20,564 nucleotides of DNA from Prevotella sp. CAG:732 (GCA_000436035.1 FR893181.1:1-20564); one strand, 5' to 3'; positions 7,372 through 16,984 are shown, counted from the first letter of the stretch. Numbers and translations: made by a program. The notes: generated by a model from the letters alone, not told the origin.

Positions 7372-10300
7372 TTAGAATGTTACGTTCAATCCGAAGGTGT
7401 AGATGCGTGGAGAAGGATAACGACCATAGTCGATGCCGTTCATCAGTGCATTGCCCCAAAGGCTACCTACCTCAGGGTCGTAGCCCTTGTACTTCGTGAT
7501 GGTTGCTACGTTCTGGAGGTTGCAGTATATCTTCACGTTGGTCAGATAGATGTGCTTCAACCAGGTGCGTGGCAAGGTGTAAGAGAGTGAGATGTTCTGC
7601 AAGCGGATGTAAGAACCGTCCTCTACATAGGCATCGCTCACACGGTCGTTGCGGTTGCTGTTGCTTGATGTGTAAAGGCGAGGCTGGATAGTCTCTGGGT
7701 TCGTTACATGATAGTTGCGGTAATCGTCTGGACCATTAGGGTCTATCTTCTCTACACGTGCGAAGTCCATTACCGAACGGAGCAGGTTGGAGGTGGAACC
7801 TGATACTTCCAGACTGCGGCGACCATAGTTGAGAATCTTATTGCCATAAGAACCACTGAACTGGATGGTTAAGTCGATGCCCTTGTAAGAGAAGGTATTG
7901 CCGAAGCCCCAGGTGAACTTAGGCTCAGGGTTGCCGATGAAGGTTTGGTCGTCATTGTTGATGACACCATCATTGTTGAGGTCGGCAAAGATGTAGTCGC
8001 CGAGCCATGTTCCGTTCTGTGCAATCTTGCTTCCCTCTGGGATGGCTACTTGCTTCACGTTGCCATTCTTGTCCTTATAGTAGAAGTCCTCAGGCTTGTC
8101 GAAACGTCCGATCACCTTGTAGCCCCAGAACTGTCCGATAGGCTGACCTACGATGGTGTTGGTGACAGTGGCAGTCTCAGAACCAATCTGCAAGGTCTTA
8201 GGCAAGGTACCTGTGGCGGTATCGAGAGACACTACCTTGTTGCGGTTCAGGGAGAGCACGGCGTTGGTACGCCATGAGAAACCCTTGTATTCGATGTTGT
8301 CTGTGTTCAAGGTAAACTCGACACCCGTGTTGCGCAAGCTACCGATGTTACCCCAAGGGTTGCTGGCTACACCATAACCAGAACCAGCGCCTGAACCCAA
8401 GAATGCAGGGAGGTCGAGCTTCAAGAGCAAGTCCTTGGTCTTCTTGTAGTACCAGTCGGCGATAAACTCGATGCGACCATTGAAGAGGCTGAGGTCAATA
8501 CCCACGTTGGTAGAGTAGGTGGTCTCCCATTTCAGGTTAGGGTTGGCATTGTTGGCATTCAATACACCTACGCCCCATGGTGTGGTATAGGTGGCGAGGA
8601 GAGCGGTGTAAGCCCAGTCCTCAACGTTCTGGTTACCAGTGGCACCCCAACCGAGACGGAACTTCAAGTTACTGATGACCTTGTTGTCTTTCAAGAAAGC
8701 CTCGTTGCTGGCACGCCATGCGAAGGCTGCTGATGGGAACCAACCCCAGCGATGACCTTCTGCAAACTTACTACTACCATCGCGACGGAGGGTAGCGGTC
8801 AAGAGATAGCGATCGTCGAAACTGTAGAAGGCACGGCCGAAGTAAGAGAACAAGGCGGTGTTGTTCTGATAACCTGTGGCACGGCTGTCGGCATAGCTAC
8901 CGGCAGAGATGTCGGTGGCTGAGTTGGAGAGGTAGCCTGTGGTGGAACCTACTTGGTTCTCCCAGTGGTTGTGACTCATCTCCTGACCTACCATCACGTT
9001 CACATTGTGCTTGCCGAAGGTGTTGTTGTAAGTCAAGATGTTGCGCCAAGACCAGTACTTGGAGTTGCTCTTGGTCCACTTGCCAGAGCGCACGTCATTG
9101 GTCTTTACGCCAAACTGATAGTCTGGCTGAAAATAATAGTAGTTGTTGAAGTTGTAATCAGCCGATAACTCTGTCTTGAAGGTCAAGCCCTTGAGAATGG
9201 TAGCCTCCAGATAGGTGTTGACACGGAAGTTGGTCTTCTTGTTGTGGTTGTCGGTAATCTCAGCAAGAGCCACAGGGTTGTCTGGCATCCACTGGTCGTC
9301 TGGTCCGTCGTAGTTGCCCTCTGGGTTGCGTACGGCTACAGATGGCTGAGATGTCAGCGCAGTCATAATAATATTATAGGTGGAAGAAGTAGTTTGCTTG
9401 CTGTCGGCGAGTGAGAAGTTGATGCCACCTTTGAGCCACTTCTTGATTTGTGCATCGACATTACCACGGAGGGTTTGGCGTTTGAAGCCAGAACCAATGG
9501 CGATACCGTCTTGGTCGAGATAACCTGCGCTGATGGCATAGGTGATGTCCTTGTTGCCGCCACTCATGCTCACGTTATGGCTGGTCATGAGTGCCTTGCG
9601 ATACAATTCGTCCTGCCAGTCGGTACCATTGCCCATCAAGTCGCCACGAATCCATGTGCTGGAAGCTGGCTTGATTTGTGCATCGGTAATATCCTTGTAG
9701 TGTTGTGCATACTCACGGAGGTTCATCACGTCGAGCTTGCCAGGCATCGCCTGCCAACCTACGTAGCCGTCGTATGTGATATTAGCCTCGCCACTCTGTC
9801 CACGCTTGGTGGTAATCATGATCACACCATTGGAAGCACGAGAACCATAGATGGCGGTGGCAGAGGCATCCTTCAAGATGTCCATGCTCACGATGTCGCT
9901 AGGGTTGATGAGTGAGAGTGGGTTGGAGTTACCTTCGTCCTCGCCGGCAGAGTCGATGATAACACCATCGATGACGAAGATAGGTTGAGAGGTAGCGTTC
10001 AGAGAGTTCGTACCACGGATGCGGATGGTGTTGCTACCACCAGGAGTACCAGTGTTCGCCTGGATTTGCACACCGGCAGCACGACCTTGGAGTACTTGGT
10101 CGATACTGGTGGCTACGGTCTTTTCTATGGCTTTTTCGCCTACAGATGCCACGGAACCTGTGAGGTCGGCACGCTTCATCTGACCATAACCTACAACGAC
10201 AACTTCGTTGAGGAGTTCGGCATCTTGCAACAAGGTGACGTCAAGATGTCCTGCGCCCACCTTTACTTCTTTGTTCTTGTAACCTAGATAGGAGATTTGC

Positions 10301-10527
10301 AGGGTGGCACCTTTCGGGGCGTTGATAGTGAAGTTACCGTCAAGGTCGGTAACTGCAGCCACGTTAGGTGAACCCTTCACACGAATAGTAGCTCCGATGA
10401 CAGGTCCGTCATCTCCCACTACCGTACCCTTTACGGCATTGCCTTGCGCCCAGGCTCCATTGATTGGTGCCAAAGACAGAGCAAAAGACAATGCAAGGGC
10501 CTTCATTGCGGTACTTGCATGTTTCAT
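7372..10527 (-). CDS. SusC/RagA-family TonB-dependent outer-membrane transporter
   Basis: A 1051-residue TonB-linked channel that imports oligosaccharides across the outer membrane together with the SusD-like lid. A signal peptide ending near APINGAWAQ (about 28) is followed by a carboxypeptidase-regulatory-like beta domain (31-100, with VKGTVVGDDGPVIGATI and DLDGNFTI). Next come a TonB-box-like EVVVVGYG (108-115), a plug domain with the SusC signature DILKDASATAIYGSRASNG, and a long beta-barrel ending in an aromatic residue (GLNVTF). Met1 (10527) is taken as start; Met8 (10506) would also leave a usable signal. No separate sigma/anti-sigma signalling domain is seen, which fits control by a hybrid two-component regulator. 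It is the first gene of the operon running left to the terminator at 1574-1607. The xylan substrate is inferred from context. Confidence 0.95.
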   Translation of the reverse strand: MKHASTAMKALALSFALSLAPINGAWAQGNAVKGTVVGDDGPVIGATIRVKGSPNVAAVTDLDGNFTINAPKGATLQISYLGYKNKEVKVGAGHLDVTLLQDAELLNEVVVVGYGQMKRADLTGSVASVGEKAIEKTVATSIDQVLQGRAAGVQIQANTGTPGGSNTIRIRGTNSLNATSQPIFVIDGVIIDSAGEDEGNSNPLSLINPSDIVSMDILKDASATAIYGSRASNGVIMITTKRGQSGEANITYDGYVGWQAMPGKLDVMNLREYAQHYKDITDAQIKPASSTWIRGDLMGNGTDWQDELYRKALMTSHNVSMSGGNKDITYAISAGYLDQDGIAIGSGFKRQTLRGNVDAQIKKWLKGGINFSLADSKQTTSSTYNIIMTALTSQPSVAVRNPEGNYDGPDDQWMPDNPVALAEITDNHNKKTNFRVNTYLEATILKGLTFKTELSADYNFNNYYYFQPDYQFGVKTNDVRSGKWTKSNSKYWSWRNILTYNNTFGKHNVNVMVGQEMSHNHWENQVGSTTGYLSNSATDISAGSYADSRATGYQNNTALFSYFGRAFYSFDDRYLLTATLRRDGSSKFAEGHRWGWFPSAAFAWRASNEAFLKDNKVISNLKFRLGWGATGNQNVEDWAYTALLATYTTPWGVGVLNANNANPNLKWETTYSTNVGIDLSLFNGRIEFIADWYYKKTKDLLLKLDLPAFLGSGAGSGYGVASNPWGNIGSLRNTGVEFTLNTDNIEYKGFSWRTNAVLSLNRNKVVSLDTATGTLPKTLQIGSETATVTNTIVGQPIGQFWGYKVIGRFDKPEDFYYKDKNGNVKQVAIPEGSKIAQNGTWLGDYIFADLNNDGVINNDDQTFIGNPEPKFTWGFGNTFSYKGIDLTIQFSGSYGNKILNYGRRSLEVSGSTSNLLRSVMDFARVEKIDPNGPDDYRNYHVTNPETIQPRLYTSSNSNRNDRVSDAYVEDGSYIRLQNISLSYTLPRTWLKHIYLTNVKIYCNLQNVATITKYKGYDPEVGSLWGNALMNGIDYGRYPSPRIYTFGLNVTF

Positions 10528-10580
10528 GATTAATTGGTTTTTAATTGTTTTGGTTTATTTTCTTCTTTTACTTTCGGTTG

Positions 10581-10588
10581 CAAATGTA
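10581..10588 (-). promoter_or_regulatory. -7 element of the susC operon promoter
   Basis: On the minus strand TACATTTG (complement of 10581-10588) matches TAnnTTTG and lies 53 bp before the susC-like ATG. No TTG or TTTG is present 19-21 bp upstream, so the -33 position is poor. That would fit a promoter needing an activator such as the nearby hybrid regulator (inference). Nothing else convincing is seen in the 229-bp gap 10528-10756 apart from a weak 7-bp inverted repeat (acgccaa 10672-10678, ttggcgc 10742-10748). Confidence 0.5.
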
Positions 10589-10756
10589 GCAATAATTCCC
10601 CAATTCATGGGAAAATATTGTGCCATCAGTATTTTCGCATGTCTCATTTCTTGTTTCACTTACGATTTTATACGCCAATAAGAACATTTTATACATATGA
10701 GTGTCTCTTTTTATAGATATGCGTGTTCATTTTTGCTCTTTTTGGCGCATAATGCT

Positions 10757-12712
10757 TTATTCTATTGGCATTTTAGAGAACGTCTGGAAGTATTTCAGAC
10801 AGGTGTCTCGCCATTCCTTAGCATTCTCCAACTGTACGTTGAGCAAGGAATCGGTCATCTGCCATTCCGTCTCATGACCCTTCATGTACTTCTTGGTGCT
10901 AGTGTGCCAAAAGTCGCGATAGGTTTCTACCATAGCCACACCCATGTTGTATCTCATGCAGAGCTCTTGCCAGAGGGTGCTGCCCGATGAAAGCTTGTAG
11001 CTCCATGGCACGTGGTGGAACCAAAGGAGATATTCCTCAGGGCATGTATCGATGTTGTCGTAAAGACTGCGATAGGGCTCTGGGTACTGACCAACGGCAT
11101 CTGTTCCTTTGGATGAGCGGTCGAAGCCTATGCCATTGGCATCTGCCTTGTGATAATACACAGGGCACCATTCCAACGGATAACTGGCGATGAAACCATC
11201 AGGCTCAGGGCCATAATGATGGTCGAACTTGAAGATGTGGTGCAAGCCGAGTGGCATCATATAGTTGACGCAAGCCTCACGTGAGGTAAGCATCATCATT
11301 TCTACTGGTTTGGTGAAGTTCTCGTCTTTGCAGCCATAGGTCTGAACAAGCCATTCATGGGCGATTTGCTCCGATGAAATCGATGGATTCCATGCCAAGC
11401 GACCGAAAGCGTACCAGTTGGCTTGTGAGAAAGGATGCCCACACCAGTTGGCATCGTCGCCGATGTTGGCAACGCCTGCGATTCCTTTGAGTCGGCTTGG
11501 GTTTACAAAACCAAAGAACTCCTTCCACATAGGGGCGAGATAGGTGAGATGCTTCGATTGTCCGAGGTATTCCTGGGTAATCTGAAGTTCTGCCATCTGT
11601 GGAGTTTGGTGGATGTTGTCGAAGATAGGAGCGTATGGCTCACGTGGTTGGAAGTCGAGTGGACCGTTTTTGGATTGCAAGATGACATTGTCACGGAACT
11701 TGCCATCCAAATTTTTGAACTCGCTTACGGCTTGCTTTACTCGGTCTTCTCCCTTATGGTTGGCACCATATACGAAAGAACGCCACATCACGATGCCACC
11801 AAATGGTTTCAGGGCATCGGCGAGCATATTGGCTCCTTCGGCATGGGTGCGATGGTAGTCGCCAGGTCCTGGTTGTCCCTCAGAGTTCGCCTTGACCAAG
11901 AAACCTCCGAAGTCAGGGATGGCTGCATAGATTTCCTTGGCTTTCTTCTGCCACCACTGCTGTACCTTTTTATCGAGAGGGTCGGCAGTCTTGGTATAAC
12001 CCAGTGCCATTGGAGAGGCGAAGTTGATGGAGAGATAGACACGGATGCCGTATGGTCGGAAGATGTTGGCGATGACTTTCACCTTATTTATATATTCAGC
12101 AGTCATCATCTTTGGAGAGGCATTCACATTGTTGAGTACGCTACCATTGATGCCCAATGAGGCATTGGCTCGGGCATAGGTGATGAGACGGTCGTGGAGG
12201 TTCTTGCTGATGCTTTTTGCCTTGCCGCTCTTGTCTAGTTTGATGTCTTCCCATTTCCAGATGCTCTTGCCTGCATAGCCACGTTCGACGCTGCCATCAA
12301 GGTTATCCCAATGGTTGAGGATGCGCAATTTGACGGCAGGCTTCTTGGTCTTGTTCATGTTGTCAGCATCGCCTAGTGCTTGGAGACGAATCAATTCGTA
12401 TGCGCCATAGAGAATGCCGATGGCTTGGCTCGCCTTGATGGAGGTAGGGGTTATCTGGTAGCCTTCGCCTAGGTTGAGGCTTGGGTCTATTTGGAAAGTG
12501 ACCGCTTTGCCCTTGTAGTTTTTGCTAAGCTCATCCTTAGCAATCGCCAAGGTGGCGTTGTCGGAGTCAGCTCCGCTTACTTGACATGTGCCAAGGTTTT
12601 GGTTGCTGAGCCAAAGTGCCGAGCCATCTTGGGAAGCGGCGGACGCAGCAACTTGTGCTTGCATAATGATAGAAGTGGCAAGCGCCAATAATGAGATAAG
12701 GTATTTCTTCAT
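10757..12712 (-). CDS. aguA: GH67 alpha-glucuronidase, periplasmic
   Basis: Removes (4-O-methyl-)glucuronic acid from the non-reducing end of xylo-oligosaccharides, making them accessible to xylanase and xylosidase. The protein is 651 residues, a normal length for GH67, with a Sec signal MKKYLISLLALATSIIMQAQ and no lipobox, so it is probably periplasmic. The N-terminal domain includes GILYGAYELIRLQ. The catalytic barrel carries the likely acid Glu278 (KANSEGQPGPGDYHR) and the likely base pair Asp353 (NGPLDFQPREP) and Glu381 (LQITQEYLGQ). The 28-residue spacing of the last two matches what I recall for characterised GH67 enzymes. The gene lies 92 bp downstream of the regulator on the same strand with its own -7 element. 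Readthrough from the regulator is also possible. Confidence 0.95.
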   Translation of the reverse strand: MKKYLISLLALATSIIMQAQVAASAASQDGSALWLSNQNLGTCQVSGADSDNATLAIAKDELSKNYKGKAVTFQIDPSLNLGEGYQITPTSIKASQAIGILYGAYELIRLQALGDADNMNKTKKPAVKLRILNHWDNLDGSVERGYAGKSIWKWEDIKLDKSGKAKSISKNLHDRLITYARANASLGINGSVLNNVNASPKMMTAEYINKVKVIANIFRPYGIRVYLSINFASPMALGYTKTADPLDKKVQQWWQKKAKEIYAAIPDFGGFLVKANSEGQPGPGDYHRTHAEGANMLADALKPFGGIVMWRSFVYGANHKGEDRVKQAVSEFKNLDGKFRDNVILQSKNGPLDFQPREPYAPIFDNIHQTPQMAELQITQEYLGQSKHLTYLAPMWKEFFGFVNPSRLKGIAGVANIGDDANWCGHPFSQANWYAFGRLAWNPSISSEQIAHEWLVQTYGCKDENFTKPVEMMMLTSREACVNYMMPLGLHHIFKFDHHYGPEPDGFIASYPLEWCPVYYHKADANGIGFDRSSKGTDAVGQYPEPYRSLYDNIDTCPEEYLLWFHHVPWSYKLSSGSTLWQELCMRYNMGVAMVETYRDFWHTSTKKYMKGHETEWQMTDSLLNVQLENAKEWRDTCLKYFQTFSKMPIE

Positions 12713-12763
12713 ACGTTTGCAGATTGTTTATTGTTTAGATTTTGTTCTTGGAAATCTCTGCTG

Positions 12764-12771
12764 CAAAAGTA
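12764..12771 (-). promoter_or_regulatory. -7 element upstream of the GH67 gene
   Basis: On the minus strand TACTTTTG (complement of 12764-12771) fits TAnnTTTG and lies 51 bp before the GH67 ATG, downstream of the regulator stop (12805). No TTG occurs at 19-21 bp upstream; a T6 run lies just upstream instead. I see no clear hairpin terminator for the regulator gene in this 92-bp gap, so both readthrough and independent initiation are plausible. Confidence 0.5.
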
Positions 12772-12804
12772 CGAAAAAACACCTTATCCGATGTATCTAA
12801 CTGC

Positions 12805-15800
12805 TTATTTCTCGTTCCTTTTTGTTTCAGCATATTCGGAAGGTGACATTCCGAAGTGCTTTTTGAAGATGGTTGAGAAGTGAGTCTGGTTGTTGAAGCC
12901 CACGGAGTACGCCACCTGGGTAATGTTGATCTTGCCTTCTCCGATGAGGCGTGCTGCTTGCTCCAAACGGAGATTTCTGATGAATTCACCGGTGGAAACG
13001 CCTGCTATCTCCTTCATCTTGCGATGTAGTTGGGAACGGCTGATGCCTGCCTCCTCGGTCAACTTCTCTACGTTGAAGTCTGGATCGGTGAGGTTGGCGT
13101 TGATGCATTTCATGATGCGTTCCATCAAAGCATCATTGTTGCCCTTCACCTCTATCTTGTCTATCTTCTCCTTCTGTCCTTGTGCCCCGGAGTACTTACC
13201 ACGGATGCGTCGCACGTTATCTACCAGGTTGTCGATGAGAATGTGCAACTCTTCCATATTGAATGGCTTGGCAAGGAAGGCGTCGGCTCCTTTCTTCAAA
13301 CCTTCCAGTCGGTTTTCGACCTCGCTCTTCGAGGTGAGCAAGATGACAGGAATATCACTGATGTTGGAGTTTGCCTTGATATTCTTGAGCAGTGTGATGC
13401 CATCCATCTCAGGCATCATCACGTCGCTGATGACAAGGTCGTACTTACCCGTGAGCAAGGTCTTCAGTCCTTCCTTGCCGTTAGGGGCATAGTCGAAACG
13501 ATACCAGTCACTTAGTTCTGCCTGGATGTACTGGGCGATTTCTGCATCATCATCCACCAAAAGGATGTTGAAGTTCTTGCTGGCTTGTTTTTTCTTGCAA
13601 CCTTCTTCTGTTTTTGCCTTGTCTTCTTCTTGCAATATTTCCTCTGGTTTCAAGTGTGCATTGCCAAGAGGCAGAATTACTTCGAGGCAGGCTCCCTTGA
13701 TACCATCTGTACGGTTGAACGCCTTGATGCTTCCTCCGTGCATTTGGGTGATGGCACGACTCAGGTTTAAGCCGATGCCCGTGCCTTCAATGTGCAGGTC
13801 GCTGGAATTTTTGCCTTGATAGAATCGCTCAAAGAGGCGGTCTGTCTTGTCTTCCTTGAATCCTATTCCAGTATCCATTACCTTGATGATGGCATGCTTG
13901 TCATCCCTTCCGATGCGGATGGTGATGTTGCCGCCATCAAATGTATATTTCATGGCATTCGACAGCAAGTTGCTGATCACCTTATCGAAGTTGATGCGGT
14001 CTATCCATACTTCCAGAGGCTTTCCTTCCAGATTGTCTTCTTCCTCCAAGTTGAGGCTGATACCTCGCTCGTTGGCATTGAAGGCGAAGAGGGAGGTGAT
14101 GCCCTTGATAAACTCTTGCAACTGGGTAGGTTGACAGTGCAGGCGCATTTGGTTCTTGTCAATCTTGCGCTCGTCCAAGATTTGGTTTACCAAAAGAAGC
14201 AGGCGTTGCGCATTGCGGTCGATAGTGTCCAAGTCTTGCTTGCTCTTTGCATCTGTCAGGCGAGCTTTCAACTTGTTGAGCGGTCCCATGATGAGTGTCA
14301 GCGGTGAGCGAATGTCGTGGGTGGCATTGATCAGAAACTGCATCTTGGTCTCGTCGAGGTCTGCCTTTCTCCTACGTTCATACGTATATATAATGTATGC
14401 CAATAGACTGATGAAGATCAGAATGTAGGTGATGTAAGCAAGTGGGGAGGCATACCAAGGGTCCTTGACCACCACGGTGATGGTGGTGATGTGCTTGGAG
14501 TAGCTTCCGTTGCCTGCCGCCCTGACCTCGATGATGTATTTGCCAGGGTTCAACTTGTTGAAAGATATGGCGTTCACGCCTTCGTTGGTACTGTTCCATT
14601 TTCCCTCATTGATGCGGTATTGGAAACTGATGTTGTCCGTGTTCTTGTAATTCAGCAAGGAGAACTCCAAGGTGAAGGAATTCTGAGAATATGGAATAGA
14701 GAAGCGCTCGGCATGACAGTTGATGGGCTCGCCATCCACTAGGAAGTTGGTGAGATATACATTGCCGAGTTCCATCTTGTTGGCTTTGACTACTTCTGGA
14801 TAAAAAGCCGTGATTCCATCGCTCGTACCGAAAGCGGTGAGGTCGTCGGAAGTGTGCATGAAAGAGCCTAATACATACTCTTTGTTGGTAAGCCCGTTTC
14901 CATTGATATGACCGATGAAATGGCGTTTTTTCTTCTCGTATTGCCAGATACCCATCGTTGTGCTGATCCAAAGGTCACCTTGCTTGTCCTTGACGATACC
15001 GCACACTTGTTTTCCCTTCAAAGCTTCGGCGTTGGGGAATGGAACAAGCTTGTTCTTCTTCCTGTCAAATTCATAGAGACCTTCTTCTGTGCCGATGACA
15101 ATCTCGCCATTGTCACCTTCGCAGATGGCATTGGCTTGATGGTCTTGCAAGAGATGGTTCCATCCGAAGTCCTTGAAACTCCAAGTCTTGGTGTTGAGGC
15201 AAGATACACCATTGGAGGTTCCTACCCAGAGATGGTTGGTATGGTCGAGTGCCATGCTTCTTACCCAGTCGTTGCAGAGGTAACCCTTGTTGCCTCGTTG
15301 CTGCATATTGAGTATCCTGACGGCTCCACTTTCCACATTATATATATATAGTCCCTTGCTATAGACGGATATATAGAGATTTCCATCGTAGTCATCGGTC
15401 ATTCCATAGATGCCAGCGCTGGTGAACGTGAGTTTCTGCTGGTAGGATCCCGTGTATGGGTTGTAGCTGTAGAGGGCATTACCATTGCTAATCCAGTAGT
15501 AGCCACGGCGATCTTTGTAGATGATACAGGTTCCAGCTGGTGATTTCGGATGGGCGATAATCTTGCCTGTTGGGTCGAAGCAATATACGCCACTGTTTTG
15601 TACTGTACACCAAGTCTCGCCATTGGCACCAGGGGTAATGGATGATACGCTGCTACCAATAATATAATTTTGGGCGGCAAAGCTCCAGGAATTGAAGGCT
15701 TGCTGTCGTTGGTTGAGTAGGTAGAGACCTTTCTTGTAGCATCCTATCCAGAGGTTGTGGTCCTTGTCTTCGATGATGTCGTTGACGAAGGCGGTGCCTA

Positions 15801-16695
15801 GGTTGAAGCTTCCATTGGTGTTCTCCAACTGTACCACCTTGTTGCTCCCTTTCTTGATGAGCAAAGCTCCATGCTCAGAGGTACTGATGTAGAGATTGCC
15901 TTCATGGTCGAAGGTGGCGTTGTTGATGGTCACATTATTCTTATAGATGCCGAAGTCGTACCCTGCATCACCTATCTTGCCCGTCTTATAGTCATAGTAG
16001 AGAATGCCATACATACAGACGATGAGCATGGCTTGTGGACGATGTTGGATGAAAGCGATAGGGGCACCGCAAGGCGACTTGAAGTCCTTGCGAGCCACCT
16101 TACCTTGACTTTTGATGAAGCGAGAAAAGGTGGAGAGGTGGCTACTCTGCCAGAAATAATGATGTTGGTCTTCGTAGATGTGGGTGAAGAAGACGTCTGT
16201 CTCACGCTCGGCATATTGCCGTTCGTGAACGATGCGCTTGCTGTCTTTTCTCAATGAGTAAAGTCCGAAACCTGCGGTTCCCATCAGAATGTCGCCGTTG
16301 TGACTTTCTACTAGCGAGTAGATGCGAGGCTTTCTGCCGTCGGGGAACTTGAGACGAGTGAAGTCGTTCGTCTCATAATTGTAGCGCATCAGTCCTTTGG
16401 CACATCCTATCCACAGGTTGCCTTTCTTATCTACGAGAAAACTGGAGATGATGTTGCTGGTGATGGAAGTTGTGTCTTTCTCATTGTGGAGATAGTTGGT
16501 GAAACGGTAGCCGTCGAATCGGCTGAGTCCGTACTCCGTGCCCACCCAGATAAATCCATACTTGTCTTGCGTAATGCAGTTGATGAGCGAACTTGACAAC
16601 TTGCCAGATGTATATAGCTCCCCTCCATCAGCCCACATCATCAGTGAGACGAAGCCACATAATATAATTAATGCCAAATGTTTCGTCAGTTTCAT
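12805..16695 (-). CDS. xynR: Hybrid two-component system regulator (HTCS) of the xylan PUL
   Basis: A 1296-residue one-protein sensor and transcription factor, expected in the inner membrane. In order: signal peptide (1-22); periplasmic two-component beta-propeller repeats (about 25-640), with blade-end motifs such as FIWVGT, GNLWIG, HNLWIG, HLWVGT and GDLWIS; a Y_Y_Y domain (about 645-745); a TM helix (752-770); histidine kinase with phospho-acceptor His793 (NATHDIRSPLTL), N-box NLLSNAMKYT and G-boxes DTGIG and GTGIGL; a receiver (1043-1155) with VDDD, phospho-acceptor Asp1091 (ISDVMMPEMDG) and Lys1143; and an AraC-type HTH (about 1190-1290, ending GMSPSEYAE). All key residues are present. 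It probably senses xylo-oligosaccharides and activates the flanking operons. The position between GH67 and a divergent esterase gene resembles xynR of P. bryantii, hence the symbol. It has a strong promoter at 16756-16787. Confidence 0.95.
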   Translation of the reverse strand: MKLTKHLALIILCGFVSLMMWADGGELYTSGKLSSSLINCITQDKYGFIWVGTEYGLSRFDGYRFTNYLHNEKDTTSITSNIISSFLVDKKGNLWIGCAKGLMRYNYETNDFTRLKFPDGRKPRIYSLVESHNGDILMGTAGFGLYSLRKDSKRIVHERQYAERETDVFFTHIYEDQHHYFWQSSHLSTFSRFIKSQGKVARKDFKSPCGAPIAFIQHRPQAMLIVCMYGILYYDYKTGKIGDAGYDFGIYKNNVTINNATFDHEGNLYISTSEHGALLIKKGSNKVVQLENTNGSFNLGTAFVNDIIEDKDHNLWIGCYKKGLYLLNQRQQAFNSWSFAAQNYIIGSSVSSITPGANGETWCTVQNSGVYCFDPTGKIIAHPKSPAGTCIIYKDRRGYYWISNGNALYSYNPYTGSYQQKLTFTSAGIYGMTDDYDGNLYISVYSKGLYIYNVESGAVRILNMQQRGNKGYLCNDWVRSMALDHTNHLWVGTSNGVSCLNTKTWSFKDFGWNHLLQDHQANAICEGDNGEIVIGTEEGLYEFDRKKNKLVPFPNAEALKGKQVCGIVKDKQGDLWISTTMGIWQYEKKKRHFIGHINGNGLTNKEYVLGSFMHTSDDLTAFGTSDGITAFYPEVVKANKMELGNVYLTNFLVDGEPINCHAERFSIPYSQNSFTLEFSLLNYKNTDNISFQYRINEGKWNSTNEGVNAISFNKLNPGKYIIEVRAAGNGSYSKHITTITVVVKDPWYASPLAYITYILIFISLLAYIIYTYERRRKADLDETKMQFLINATHDIRSPLTLIMGPLNKLKARLTDAKSKQDLDTIDRNAQRLLLLVNQILDERKIDKNQMRLHCQPTQLQEFIKGITSLFAFNANERGISLNLEEEDNLEGKPLEVWIDRINFDKVISNLLSNAMKYTFDGGNITIRIGRDDKHAIIKVMDTGIGFKEDKTDRLFERFYQGKNSSDLHIEGTGIGLNLSRAITQMHGGSIKAFNRTDGIKGACLEVILPLGNAHLKPEEILQEEDKAKTEEGCKKKQASKNFNILLVDDDAEIAQYIQAELSDWYRFDYAPNGKEGLKTLLTGKYDLVISDVMMPEMDGITLLKNIKANSNISDIPVILLTSKSEVENRLEGLKKGADAFLAKPFNMEELHILIDNLVDNVRRIRGKYSGAQGQKEKIDKIEVKGNNDALMERIMKCINANLTDPDFNVEKLTEEAGISRSQLHRKMKEIAGVSTGEFIRNLRLEQAARLIGEGKINITQVAYSVGFNNQTHFSTIFKKHFGMSPSEYAETKRNEK

Positions 16696-16755
16696 TTATT
16701 GTAGTTTTTAATGAATCTAGGTTAAATAGTACATTGCTGTATCCAATTACGCTTG

Positions 16756-16787
16756 CAAAAGTAGCAAAAAAGAATGAAACGACCAAA
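16756..16787 (-). promoter_or_regulatory. Consensus promoter for the HTCS regulator gene
   Basis: On the minus strand TTTG (complement of 16784-16787), a 20-bp spacer and TACTTTTG (complement of 16756-16763) match both Bacteroidetes promoter elements. The start codon lies 60 bp downstream of the -7 element. A good match at both boxes suggests basal expression without an activator, reasonable for a sensor that must be present before substrate arrives (inference). Confidence 0.7.
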
Positions 16788-16942
16788 TATTAATTATCTT
16801 TCTGTGTCGTTTTGTTTTGTTTCTTGTATCTTTTCTTTATCCATCGCCTTTATGAAACAAATAGAAATGTTATCGTAACTGCAAAAGTTGTCGTGTAAAG
16901 GAGGTTTTTGTAAATTTGCAATCGCTAAACGACAATAACGAC
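16777..16942. promoter_or_regulatory. Cluster of acgac/gtcgt motifs in the divergent control region
   Basis: The 289-bp gap between the regulator and esterase genes holds five copies of acgac or its complement: 16779-16783, 16806-16810, 16890-16894, 16929-16933 and 16938-16942. The first two form an inverted repeat aaacgac/gtcgttt (16777-16783 and 16806-16812) around the regulator's -33 box. The fourth and fifth lie 9 bp apart just after the esterase -7 box. These are candidate regulator sites only. The same motif is not seen in the gaps upstream of susC or GH67. Confidence 0.3.
16888..16918 (+). promoter_or_regulatory. Promoter for the esterase-symporter-xylanase operon
   Basis: TTG (16888-16890), a 20-bp spacer and TAAATTTG (16911-16918) match the Bacteroidetes -33/-7 pattern. 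The chosen ATG (16985) lies 66 bp downstream, giving a leader of roughly 60 nt. Because the -7 element overlaps an upstream ATG at 16916, that ATG would sit inside the promoter and is very unlikely to be the true start. Confidence 0.65.
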
Positions 16943-16984
16943 TTGACATTTCGGTTAAACAACTTAATAACAAACAGTCAAATA

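Noticed and set aside
10672..10749. Inverted repeat acgccaa/ttggcgc between the GH67 end and the susC promoter as a terminator
   Set aside because: The arms are only 7 bp with a loop of more than 60 nt and no T-run follows, so it is not a convincing terminator. Kept only as a weak note.
16916..16984. Upstream ATG at 16916 for the esterase
   Set aside because: It overlaps the -7 promoter box and would put a polar 23-residue extension before a clean Sec signal starting at 16985.
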